From positions 558,001 to 622,000 of the forward strand of contig CP087213.1 in assembly GCA_020912385.1 (NCBI GenBank): a stretch of DNA of 64,000 nt. Direction: 5' to 3'. The DNA is from Neofusicoccum parvum. Its lineage: Eukaryota > Ascomycota > Dothideomycetes > Botryosphaeriales > Botryosphaeriaceae. Of the stretch, positions 34,098 to 44,100 are shown piece after piece. The translations under genes and the position numbers were made by a program. The stretch's first letter is position 1; each line of letters opens with the position of its first letter. The notes under the pieces are model-generated. The model made no database searches and was not told the origin of the DNA. It saw only the letters and a program-made list of their open reading frames with translations.

Positions 34098-34859
34098 TTA
34101 GTTAGCCTGGGGCCAGCAGACTGGACAGCATCTGGCCGGTCTGGTCGGCGACGTCGTCGGTGCTCTAATTACTGAGGATGACGAGGTTAGCCTCTCCGTT
34201 CTCGACGGCTCCGTCTCCCTGGCCTCATCGTCGCTGTTTTCAGATCTAGCTGTCCCGTCAATTCCTTCCCTAACCGGATTCTCATCCACTGCCTTTCGAC
34301 TGTCCCGATTCGCAGCTACCCAGCCCCGTATCCTCTTCTCAGCCAAAGCACGAGCTTGACCTATTTGCTCATTGATGTGTTTAGCTCTTTCGCTGCTCTC
34401 ATTAGCATCCATTTTCATACTGTTGCCCTCAACGCCCCCTTCGCGTCCCTCTATCTGCTCATCCGCTTCGCCCTCAGCCTTTACTCGGCCACCGGAGCCA
34501 TCGAGAGCAGCAGCATCAGCAGCAGGAGAAAGAATAAACGTAGGCCTCGTCTCCCTGCCCTCTCTCACCGGCGACCAACTCCTCATCGCACTAACGCTGC
34601 CCGAGCTCGAGGACGCGACAGAAGACGCGCTGGATGCAGCGGGCGTCGTGACCCTGCGGACCACGCGCTGGAAGACGAGGAGCCAGAAGGTCTGGAACAG
34701 GCCGGATAGGGCGACCCAGAGGGTACGGTAGATCAGCTCCTCGACGCGGTCGAAGAAGGCCTTTAGCAGGCGCTTGACGAACATCTTGGAGGCTTGGTCG
34801 GAGACGGAGTGGGGGAGGAGGCGGGTGAAGGCCGCAAGAGTGTTGGTGAAGCTGTCCAT
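34098..34859 (-). CDS. Unknown protein with N-terminal hydrophobic helix; 3' end uncertain
   Basis: As one ORF it is 253 aa. The N-terminus (MDSFTNTLAAFTRLLP..., then YRTLWVALSGLFQTFWLLVF) has a probable membrane-associated helix; the rest is Ser/Glu/Arg-rich and probably disordered, with a helical patch HINEQIGQARALAEKRIRG. The last 29 residues look non-coding (SSSSVIRAPTTSPTRPARCC). An alternative splices 34274..34165 (donor GTTAGG, branch GCTAAC, acceptor TTAG) and ends STDDVADQTGQMLSSLLAPG, a much more protein-like tail, giving 215 aa with stop at 34102. I favour the spliced form despite the weak donor. No family was recognised. Confidence 0.55.
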   Translation of the reverse strand: MDSFTNTLAAFTRLLPHSVSDQASKMFVKRLLKAFFDRVEELIYRTLWVALSGLFQTFWLLVFQRVVRRVTTPAASSASSVASSSSGSVSAMRSWSPVREGRETRPTFILSPAADAAALDGSGGRVKAEGEADEQIEGREGGVEGNSMKMDANESSERAKHINEQIGQARALAEKRIRGWVAANRDSRKAVDENPVREGIDGTARSENSDDEARETEPSRTERLTSSSSVIRAPTTSPTRPARCCPVCWPQAN

Positions 34860-35376
34860 TTGGGATGGTGGTGGTTTGCTTGGTAGAGTGAATATCGGGG
34901 TTAGGTTCGAGTGGTTGGTTTGTATGTAGTGTGAGTGACGTTGATATTCGTGGACTGGAGATGCGATTAGGAGACCCGAAGTACGAGTTTTCGATATGCT
35001 TAAATATGGAGAGCTGTGGGAATGCTAGAGGTTGCATGAGCAAATTTTTGGGTGCTGGCAACTGATGGTGTATTGTTGTGTATGCTTTGAACTATTTAGA
35101 TCAACATCAAAAAGTATGCTGCGACGTGGCTCCATACATCACTGCAATCATCTCCGTAGCATGTTCAATAGAGAATCTCTTTGATGCTACCTACACATTA
35201 ATGCACGAGACTATGCCCAGCCTCGGATGTGGTGCCTGACGTACCTTCTATTATGCCCGGGGTATATCAACCGAAACCGACTCCGATGCCTGTGAACCCT
35301 TGTCTAAATGAAGATGAAGATGAAGATGAAGATGAAGCTGAAGAGGAAGAATACATCTTCCTTAAAAAAATTCCTC
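34860..35376. other. Intergenic region between the unknown gene and the MYST gene
   Basis: Promoter of the unknown minus-strand gene and 3' flank of the MYST acetyltransferase. It holds only the GAAGAT repeat noted separately. Confidence 0.6.
35308..35337. repeat. (ATGAAG)n hexanucleotide microsatellite
   Basis: About five tandem ATGAAG units followed by degenerate GAAGAGGAAGAA. Located in the 3' flank of the MYST gene. Confidence 0.85.
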
Positions 35377-36931
35377 TTAATCTCCAGCGCCTTCCTCACC
35401 CCTCCTCTCCCTCGACGTCCACTCCACTGTGAGCGCTAATGCGTCGACAGGCGGCATCAGAGCTACACCGTTCTCAAGCGCCCATCTCCGCACCTTGGCC
35501 TTGTTGAGAACCGGAACCTCTTCAGGTGCGGTATTAGACTTCTTGTTAGGGTTCGGCCTGTGCTCGAGCACCTTCATCTCCTTCAGCGTAGCAACAATAT
35601 CCTCGAGCAGAATGTAGGTTGCGTCACTGACGTCGCGCAACGTGACATTACGCTTCATCGGCACAGACAGGATGTACCGCGCAATTGTGGCAGACCAATA
35701 CGCTGTATAACCACGGCGACCGAGTTCGGAAAGTGCTGTTACTTACGTTAGAATGGCATGCTGGCTTGGAAAATAGAAAGCAAACTTTAGTAATTGAGGA
35801 CATGTTTGGGAGAAACTCACGCTTTTCCGGACCGCCTATGCGACCCTCTCTTCTGCTCAATTCATAGCTTACACCCATTAACATCTGTCCCAGACCTTGT
35901 CTTTGCCACGGCGGGAAGACCAGAATGCAGGCCAAATTATTATTATCCCAGCTCATCTTTTCTTTGCTGAAGAAGCCAATGACCTGGCGTGCGCCAGTGC
36001 CCGGATTGGTGCTGATAAGCAGGTAGTACAGAAACGTCGTGACGTCGTAGAAGACGGACTTGGTGTCGAGGAATAGCTTGCCGAAGAGCGAGAGGTTTTG
36101 CGAATAGAGCTGCATTTGCGGGTTAGCGGTTATATGCACTTCTCATAGAACGAGCTAAGAGGAATCGAGGGCCAACAAACCTTGTGCACCTCACCGTCGA
36201 CCTCTTGAATCGAGTAGCTGTCCTTGGCGTAGATTTTCATGCCCGGAGGCGCTGCGTCCTTCAGGCTGCATACTTTCTGGCGCGCAGAACGTCAGCCCAA
36301 GCCGCTTCGCCGCATGCGCGCATGCCCGGCGTCCAACACTCACCGTGTGACCGAGAAAGGGGATCAGCTCCTTGGAGTACTTGAAGCACCACTGGCACAC
36401 GTACAGCCGCTCGACGCGGCGGCCGACCAGCTCCTCCGGGTAGAAAGATGGGTACCAGGGCTTGACGAGCAGGTCGCCCAGCACGACGTTGAGCACGTTG
36501 GGCTCCATGGGGCCGGGCCGCTGCTGCGCCTGGGCCTGCTGCTGCTGTTGCTGCTGCTGGAGCGGTGCAGACGGCGCGGTGGCCATGGTCGGCGTCGGCA
36601 CCGTCATGGTGGTGGCGGGCGCTGCGGCGGCGGTGTTCGCGGAGGAGGAAGCGGCGACGGGGCCCGCGATAGCGGAAGGAGCACCATTGGGGCTCGCGCC
36701 TAGCTGGGAGGGGGTTTCGGGGCCCATGTGAGGCGGTGGTGGTTTGCCCGGGCGTTCACATGGTGGTCGTGTCGCTGGGCGGGCGGTTTCTTTGCTGAGA
36801 GGTTGCGCACGTCGCGCGCTCCGCCGCCAAGTTCGGCGAACGCGTGCCCTGGCTGCGGCCCGGGCGGGGGTGCCAGACCTCATCTCTTTTCCAACTTCAT
36901 CGACTTCACCATCCTCACATGGCCTTTTCAC
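35377..36931 (-). CDS. MYST-family histone acetyltransferase (Sas2-like, no chromodomain), four exons
   Basis: Nuclear lysine acetyltransferase. Model complement(join(35377..35735, 35821..36109, 36181..36276, 36344..36931)), 443 aa. The C2HC finger CQWCFKYSKELIPFLGHTKVC is assembled across intron 1 (GTGAGT...CGCCAG). Then PPGMKIYAKDSYSIQEVDG, the catalytic core LYSQNLSLFGKLFLDTKSVF and YLLISTNP, the acetyl-CoA loop FPPWQRQGLG, and GGPEKPLSELGRRGY (across intron 3) follow. The first ~120 residues are Pro/Ala/Gln-rich with a Gln tract, and no chromodomain precedes the finger, so it resembles Sas2 rather than Esa1. The true start may be the Met at 36727 (375 aa): the extra 68 residues upstream are Arg/Pro-rich and look non-coding. 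The family is certain; the substrate is not. Confidence 0.88.
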
Positions 36932-37326
36932 ATCGAATCCTTCTATCCATCGTTTGATGCCTGGAGTTGGAACTCCATTGTGAAGTCTATGTCTCTAGGA
37001 AGAGTCCTGAAGCCCCGCCAAAAGCCCGCTTCAGACCTCTTACTCGCCGAGTATGCCTGAAACCCTCCAGAATCCAAACCAGAGACTCGCTGCTTATGCA
37101 TATTCCCAAATTCCTAAACCCATCCATGACATCTCTTGCTCGAGTCCTCATGATAAGTTACTGCCTGCTGAATAAACCTTTAAAGAAGCTTGCCAAGTTG
37201 AACCAAAGACTGCATGCTGATGTGCAGGCATTAATGAAAACCAATGAAGAAAACCCATCTCGAAATTTAAGCCAAGCAATTATACCCCAAAGAGGGGAAT
37301 ATCCTAGTGAATAGGGAATCCCACTC
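36932..37326. other. Intergenic region upstream of the MYST gene
   Basis: About 400 nt of promoter-like sequence with no recognisable gene, repeat or RNA. Confidence 0.55.
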
Positions 37327-37473
37327 GTAATCAAGGACAGCCGAAGCTTGGGAAATATGCGGCGGTCTGGCCTTGGCCGACGAACATGATGCCGTAGATG
37401 AGCACGCGGCCGATGAACCACTGAATCTCAAATCTGCAGAAGAACGCGTTGGTGCGGAAGAGTGAGGGCTTCA
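37327..37473 (-). CDS. Possible small hydrophobic protein or terminal exon (48 aa)
   Basis: Reads MKPSLFRTNAFF then RFEIQWFIGRVLIYGIMFVG and a short tail ending SFGCP. Codon choice is strongly C/G-ending over the whole ORF, and a hydrophobic segment is present. An acceptor-like TTCTTCTGCAG precedes the RFEIQ part, so this may instead be the last exon of a longer transcript. It lies 48 nt beyond the stop codon of the BTB gene on the same strand. No family was recognised. Confidence 0.3.
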
Positions 37474-37520
37474 TCGACGGAATCTTGAGACTCGTGCGAG
37501 ATCTCGGCCGTCAGTTCCAT

Positions 37521-38538
37521 TCAGGACCAACGGCCCCTGAAGGCGTAAGTTCCCGGGGTGTGAGTGCCAATGCGAGGGCTCTTGCGCTTCTTGGTGGGAG
37601 TAGTCGGTGGAGTGGGTCCTCCAGAGCCACCGGAGCTGAGAGCCTCGGTCTGTTGACGGAGGATAGGCGCAACGTGCCTCAGGATGTCGAGGTTGAGTTC
37701 GTGGTTCTCCAGGAGAGCCGAAGCTGTCTCATCGGTAGACAAGATAGTGTCCAAATGACCTTGGACTTGGGTGGTCATGGCAGACCTGAGCTCAATGTCG
37801 AAATACGGAGTGCTTTCGTAAACAGCAGAGGCTATGTCGAGAATCGTAGTGGGGTCCTCGACAGCCTGTAAGCGGGACGCGAACGTCTCAGCTACCTGAG
37901 CTCGAAGCTCGGGAATCGCATACTTCATGCGACGTTAGCTGCAGTGACTGGCGATATATCACTGGTACCATACCTTGTCAGCGCATTTGTACTGTTGCAC
38001 TAGCTTCATGAGTTGCTGCCGGAGGTTCTGCAATTCCGGTTGCTCGCTGGACTCAGACGCATTGAAGGGCTTCATAAGGGACACCTCGACACCGTAGAGA
38101 TGCTCGAGCAAGCCCTCCACGATTTCGGCCTCCTCGTTCAGGTTGATCCTGCCGGTGGCCGTCTCCTTCATTGGGTGTCAGGTACCAATCTTTGGAACAG
38201 AGTGGCTCACTTACCACGAAGCCAAGGCGGCAGCACGAGTCAAAAAACTTGGATCTCGTGCAAATCCTAGAGAAGAAGATGCAATTAGTACGGACTTTAA
38301 TGTCTTTGGTGTGCTGTTCGAAAAGTTGATGGAGTATATATAGCACGGTGGGCCTTGATTTCCTTGTTGTCGGCGCAGATGACCAGAATGTCGGCCCAAT
38401 CTTTGGAGGCCCAGAGACTGCAGATGATGTCAGATATTCACTTTCAGAAAGTGGCATGAAACCAAGAAAGACTTACTGACGAAGCACGTCGTCCGAACAC
38501 TCAGCGTGTGGGCCCTGGGGCGAGTACGAGGATGACAT
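37521..38538 (-). CDS. BTB/POZ-domain protein, five exons, one junction out of frame
   Basis: BTB proteins are protein-interaction modules, often Cullin-3 adaptors. Exons read on the minus strand: 38538..38477 (MSSSYSPQG...), 38417..38347 (LWASKDWADILVICADNKEI then KAH), 38266..38215 (ICTRSKFFDSCCRLGFV), 38165..37974 (ETATGRINLNEEAEIVEGLL...CADK) and 37922..37521 (YAIPELRAQVAE...). The order and content match a canonical BTB fold with a C-terminal helical part. Junctions 1, 3 and 4 are clean GT-AG. Junction 2 (donor C|GTGCTA, branch TACTAAT, acceptor CTCTAG) leaves the two exons one nucleotide out of frame. Either the splice site is non-canonical, the assembly lacks a base, or the gene is broken. 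A complete protein would be about 258 aa. Confidence 0.65.
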
Positions 38539-38622
38539 GCTGAAAGGGAAATGGCGGTGGATCTTGGACGCAACGGAAGAATGGTGCAGGTTGAAGAGTA
38601 GAGGAGCCTGGTGGAGGGTGGC

Positions 38623-38636
38623 CATATATATATATA
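38623..38636. repeat. (AT)n dinucleotide repeat
   Basis: Short AT run about 85 nt upstream of the BTB gene start codon on the promoter side; a plausible TATA region. Confidence 0.7.
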
Positions 38637-39675
38637 CTTATAGAAGGGTGATGTGCGGCAGCGGTCTTGTGAGCACTAATGAGCGAAGTGAAGGTGAGGC
38701 GCGAATCCGGCTCACTTTGCACCTCACCTCGCATGAGCAAAGGGTCATAGAAATAAGAAGCTAACTTCATACAAGGGATCTGAGATACCCCCGATAATGA
38801 TGTAAACCTGTGTGGTCTGGTTGATCCCACCAGAGTCGGTCTCTTCGCAGAGAACGTACTCGAATGCACAGCAGTCCGCGAATATGAGACAACACATCAA
38901 GGTGGAAGGTAAAGAAATGCGGTCAACGGTGTACTGATATAAGTAATTGGAGGATGGTTTCAAAGAGCAATCTGACAAGCTACAATGATTTGCAAGAGGA
39001 AGGCGCAGCTTTGAACCTCTCACGGGTAGTTGGCGCATGGGTTCGGATGCAGAAGTAATCCAGACGAATGTTCCAACTACCCATACGGCCAATTTTATTG
39101 AGGCACTCTATCAGTTGAGTCACTTCTCTCTGTGCTGACTTCCCTTTCACGGCTTTCTGTGCTGCTGAACGGAAGGGTGGAAGCGGAGTGTTGTGCAAGG
39201 TGAGGCAGAACTTCACTCTGGCCAGTGACCGTTTGCAGTGCAGGAAACAAGCTACGACAAGCTTTCAGAGATTCTAATCAATATACAGTTGCAGTTGCGG
39301 GGGTCTGGAAACATAATACATAGAAGAGAGTGAATGGTGGGAAAGTATGACTTGGCGGCAAGCTCAGGGTGCGTAAGACTGGTTCGGTTGATATTGGAAA
39401 TAGACGGGCCGGCAACGGAAGCGCACTACGGTTGGACACTTGGCTGAGATGGGATCAGAAGACCGATCAGAAATGTCACCTATGGCTCCCGCAGGAATGG
39501 ACTGGACGGAAGGTGTCTCTGCAGGAGCCACTGACCGAGAGAAAGAAAGGGCAAAAGAGAATGTTGGAGTCAGTTTAAACAGGATGGTTAGAACTTGCAT
39601 CAACCCGCACTGTTGAACTCCCTTTGGATCTAGCCACATAGTAACACGCAGTAAGCCATGAAGAGTTACATCACC

Positions 39676-39825
39676 TGCCCGAGAGCGAGGTCTTAAACCA
39701 CGGGCAATAGCCGGCTTCAGCGCTTCTTTTGTGGCGGGACTATTGTGTGCGCACTCGCGTAGGCGAGGCCACTTCCTATTCCGTCTGTTTGCAAGTTGGG
39801 TCGCGTAAACCACTACGCCAAATTG
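39676..39825 (-). ncRNA. Candidate structured RNA with Pol III A/B-box-like motifs
   Basis: On the minus strand TGGCGTAGTGG (39820-39810) matches the Pol III A box. About 110 nt downstream GGTTTAAGACC (39699-39689) differs from the B-box consensus at one position. Two hairpins are visible: 39754-39758 with 39763-39767 (5 bp, tetraloop GTAG), and 39676-39681 with 39701-39706 (6 bp) enclosing the B-box-like sequence. The spacing is too long for an intronless tRNA, and no cloverleaf could be drawn. It may be a Pol III-type RNA, a tRNA-derived relic, or chance. Confidence 0.25.
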
Positions 39826-40093
39826 CTGATTGTTGGAAGATGCTGGCGCTTTGGCTCTTGTAGGGCTGGGAGCCGTCTGCATCTTCCCTTCCCGCCGCGT
39901 CAACGCGCCCCGCCACTTCAATGCTTCTCGTCACTGATGCAGCTCAAGGAAGATAGCATGAGCGTCATGAATATTTTCTGTGCCTTGTGCCCGTAAATTC
40001 CTGGGTATTCCTTAATAATAATGTGCAGCGCATCCTTAATCCTTGCCGTCCTGAGAACGCCAAACCCAATGCATTCGACCCCAACTCACTCCA

Positions 40094-41173
40094 TCACATA
40101 TTCTTTGACTCCGCACTACCACCGCCAGACTTAAACATACCGTAGACGCTCTTCTGACCCGCCGGTGCAATCTTCAGATTCAAAAAGCCCGCCTCCGGCA
40201 AACGCTTACCAGCCCGCACGCTTTCAACTACCCACTCCACACCTACATACCTGATGCCCTTTCCTCCGACGCGTGTTATCTCCCTCTGCAATTTTCCGCC
40301 TGCAAGGCCGCCGCCCGCTCCACCATGCCCACTCCGACCAAGTATTACGTGGGTCATACTGCGGCGTCCGAGCGCGATGGAGGTGCTGGCACCGTGAGTG
40401 GCAAGTATGCGCTTGAGCTTGTGGTCCGATATAGTGGGCGCGGTTGAGCCGTTGATGTAAAAACAGAGACCGCGGAAGATTTGCTTTTCTGTTGTTGCTG
40501 GTTGTACATCTTCAGCGTTCTCCACATCTGTGGAGGCGCTTTCAGGATCATCGTGGCGCTCCCCTGTAGGATTCCCTGTAAGTCCTACGGCCATTCCCGT
40601 CTGCCCGTCACTTTTGAAGCTTGTCCCACCAAGCCCCCTGCTGCGCATCCCTTGACCCTGGAGAGTTTCCTCAGCTTCCTCCACCTTTCTCCATTTGGTC
40701 GCTCGTCCCATAGACTCCCAGATCGCCAGCTGTCCTTTGTCTCTCAAGCCCGGCGCACCGCTCTCCCAGCCGCCGTTCGCCTTCCGTCCGTCCTTGCCAA
40801 AGCTCTCACTTCCGGCCCCCACGGTGTCTGCAAGTCTCACACCACCGCCCGCACCGCCGCCAAACTGCGCCGCCAGCTTAGCGTTGCGCGACTCGCGCCA
40901 CGACGTGCTCCCTCCGAGGCGGTTTTCGGCGCGCTGGTGGCCGGTGGACGACGAGTTCCAGGGGTCGAAGTGTTGGCGTGTAGGCTCTGCAGGCCTGGCG
41001 GGGCGCGGGACACCCTGGTCCTGAGACGTCGGCTTTGGAGACGCTGACGGGCGGGGTGGCAAGGGTTGTGCGGACGGCGGAGGGGAGCTGGACGGACCCC
41101 GGATCAGATGCTGCCTCGGTGCGTAGGGGCTGGCCGGAGGCACTGGCGGCCGCGGCGGCCGGGCTGGAGACAT
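40094..41173 (-). CDS. BRCT-domain protein (Rev1-type BRCT, no polymerase)
   Basis: A single exon of 359 aa from the Met at 41173 (MSPARPPRPPVPP). An in-frame ORF extends to 41503 but its translation is Arg/Cys-rich and unlike coding sequence. The N-terminal two thirds are Pro/Ser/Gly-rich, with a conserved-looking FDPWNSSS and SWRESRNAKLAAQF. The C-terminal BRCT domain (about 235-345) starts IFRGLCFYINGSTAPTISDH, has LATHGAS and THVILG, and ends GIRYVGVEWVVESVRAGKRL with the diagnostic Trp. Its opening resembles the Rev1 BRCT domain, but no DNA polymerase domain follows. It is probably a nuclear protein for DNA repair or replication; the exact role is unknown. Confidence 0.8.
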   Translation of the reverse strand: MSPARPPRPPVPPASPYAPRQHLIRGPSSSPPPSAQPLPPRPSASPKPTSQDQGVPRPARPAEPTRQHFDPWNSSSTGHQRAENRLGGSTSWRESRNAKLAAQFGGGAGGGVRLADTVGAGSESFGKDGRKANGGWESGAPGLRDKGQLAIWESMGRATKWRKVEEAEETLQGQGMRSRGLGGTSFKSDGQTGMAVGLTGNPTGERHDDPESASTDVENAEDVQPATTEKQIFRGLCFYINGSTAPTISDHKLKRILATHGASTSIALGRRSMTHVILGRSGHGGAGGGLAGGKLQREITRVGGKGIRYVGVEWVVESVRAGKRLPEAGFLNLKIAPAGQKSVYGMFKSGGGSAESKNM

Positions 41174-44100
41174 GTCGAGCGCGGAAAGAGGCGCGGGTGG
41201 TCGAGAGGGCGCGGGGTGGACGAGCAGGCAAAGGGAAGTGCCGGCGGGCGCAACGCGGCGACACGCACGCACGTGAGGCGCCCTCAGCAATGACATCACC
41301 ACCGCGACCAATCGGGGCAGCTGAAGGAAGGGCCGCGCGGCGCAACTCAAAAACAACTCCAAGCTCTTAAAGATGCCGGCCCGCCGCCTCTGCGCGCTGC
41401 TCGCGGCGCCCGCTCGTCCCCGGGGGGCGTGGTTCTGAAGAGTGTCCGTCGCCGTCGAGGACTGCACAGGCCGCCAGCACCTGCGAGGGCGCCCCCGCTG
41501 CATCTGCCTATAGCGGCCCCCCTATGATCCCCTCAGATTCCCGGCCATATGATCTTCCTCTTTCAACGCGGACGGACCAAACCGTAATTCCATGCGCTCC
41601 AGGTCTATTTGTCAATTGCAGGGCGCCCTCGGCCTCTGAGGTCGGTGGTCTGGCTCGCCGCGGCACGCGCTTAGAGCATGTACCTCCACACCGAGCGGGA
41701 AAACATTAGGCTGATCACGAGCCACACTCGCGCCTAGCTGGGCAGGGCCCTCGCCGCGCTGCAGAGCCCGCCTGCAGCGACCGTCACGGCCAGCGTCCAA
41801 CGGAAGGCTCCTGGCGGCGAAGGCGGGCTCCGTCCAAAACCCACTGTTCCTGTCCAAGAAGGTCCACACACAGCCGTCGACGGCCAGGCGAGCGAGAGGG
41901 AAAGGTGTCGCGCTGCCGCTCTCCTTCGAGACAGCGGGCACATCAGGCAGATCTCCCTCGGCTATGTCGCCCAAGTTTGCCGCTGATCCCTTCGTCCGAC
42001 GTTTTCCGACCTGGTCGACCGCCTTCGCGACTCCCTGTCGACAATCCTTGCGCTGGCGGATCCTTTCTCAATGACAACATCCACAACAAAAAGAGCTTGG
42101 ACACATGAAACAGCATTTGGACCCAGTCTGCCGCTGACCGGTCAGCGCGAGCAATGCTACTGCAACTACGTGGCGCTATAGGCGGTTACCCGCCTTGCGG
42201 CCGAGAGATACCAACTCCGCGCTACGCATTGCACATTCCCGCACACACTACGGATTAGGCCATCGCGCTCTCCGCTCCTCCTGACTTCGACCCCTCCATG
42301 GTGTGGACCACCAAATGGGCTCTGCGTGCGCGAGGACCCTCTTGCTTGCGCGTTTCCGCCAAGCGCCCGTATCGCCCACCGCAGACATGGAGGTGTGTTT
42401 CGCTCTTCTCTCCTTCCGGCCAGTTCGGAGTCCTTGGGCTCCCATCACCTGAGAATCGGATCTCGCTAGCACTCGCGAGTGGTCCTGTCTCACCTGTTCG
42501 AGCAGCACGATCGAGCATCATGGGCGGATGCGGAAGGGAGAGGCAAAGATCTGGCCTTGCGTGAGTGGACGTCCATCGTGCAAGTCATCAGCTGGTGCCT
42601 GGACGCAGCCGTTTCGAAGTGGGCGATTTCTTGGAGAGGGCAGCAAAAAAACCTTCCCTCACGCCCCCTGGCGAGCGCTAGGAAAACATGGCCACCACAC
42701 GGCCCCCCGTCACGAGACTGCAGGACTCGAGTAGCAGGAGGTCCAGCGCGCTGCTGTCAGCCTCGCTCGCGAAAAGACATCTCCGGGCCGTCTTATGCCC
42801 ATCAACTTGCACCTATCACCGGCCCACGCCCGCGCCGGCCGGAGAGACGGGGGCTTGGCTCTGCAGCGTGAAAGCGGTGCGCGGCAGAGCCGACGAGAGA
42901 GCAGACGTCGAGCAGCCACCTCGCACGCGCGCCGGCACCCCTCTCGCCGGGGAGATTGCAAGTACCGTGAAATGCCGCCAGCTTTCACGCATCACCACGC
43001 ACATCATCTCGGAATCCGGAAGAGCACTGACGACAGCGAGCTCGTACAGAGAAAATCAACGTTAAGCGTGCATTGCAGGAAAGCACCTAAGCAAATAGTT
43101 CATGCACCCCAGATCCCAAGCAGGCCAGAGGGCGCCGGCAGCTGCGGCCGTTCTGGTGTCACACCACCTCGCGTTCGCTCGCTTCCATATCCTCCGGCGC
43201 ATTCTGCCATCGACGACGCTGCGAGTGCAGGAAGACCCGGGGTGCAGCCTCCAGGAAAACCGCGCACTATCGCCCCGTACATATGTCGCCGCCACAACGC
43301 ACGCCCAAAACCTGGGTTGGCGGCGTGGGGCGCACGGTGAGTTTCCCGTCACTGAGCAGCAGCACTGGGCACACGCAGGCCCCGCCGCCGCCCGAGAAAA
43401 ACACACCCGACGACACCGACTCCGGGAAGCCACGGCGACTATTTTATGTACGACAACCACGGCCGCCGGACCTGGCCACGCACCGCTCCACGTCTCCTCG
43501 TTTCCCCTGCTTGTTCCCCACCTCAGTTGGCCTGATTCACTCTCCTGGCGCGCGCCTTCCCCTCCATCGCTGTGCTTCGCTCGGCCTCTTTCTCATTCTC
43601 ACCTCCTCGGAGACAGTTCCTCCGCCCTAGGGCAAGCAAGGCACCGCGGTCGGCCAGCCCTTCCCGTCCAATCGCCGCGCCCGCAAGCGCCTTCTAGAAA
43701 CCTTCGACGGGTAAAATACCGCCCACAACCTGGCACAAAGGTCCTTCATATTTGCGCATCCGGTAAGGTCACGAATCGAACAGGCGCGCCGCGCCGGCCG
43801 GCGCTGCACCGACCGCGGAAACCCTGCCTTTCCCCAGGAAAAGTAACCGCTGCCCGGCCGCCACAGGCCTGGCCTTTGCTCCCGTCTGCCGTTCCGCCGC
43901 TGCGGCATAACGCTTGCCTTGCTATCTCCATTCATTGCGCGCCTTGTCCTTCCTCCCGCTGTTGCTTTTTTTGCTCCACCGCCACCTTGTCTCAATCCAC
44001 CGCGTCCTCGGGTCGTCTTACGTTTTCCCATCCTTGCGCGCGCGCGTCTCAACCGTCCAACCCGTCGGGCGCGGAGATGACGACGGTACGCCTTGGCGTC

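Larger units (their letters stand above)
38539..40093. other. Intergenic region with a structured element
   Basis: Promoter of the BTB gene and 3' flank of the BRCT gene. It contains an AT dinucleotide run (38623-38636) and a structured segment at 39676-39825 described separately. ORFs at 38501-39216 and 39364-39921 have no domain. Confidence 0.55.

Noticed and set aside
41174..41503. 110-residue N-terminal extension of the BRCT protein
   Set aside because: In-frame but Arg/Cys-rich and unlike coding sequence; the Met at 41173 gives a normal Pro-rich N-terminus.
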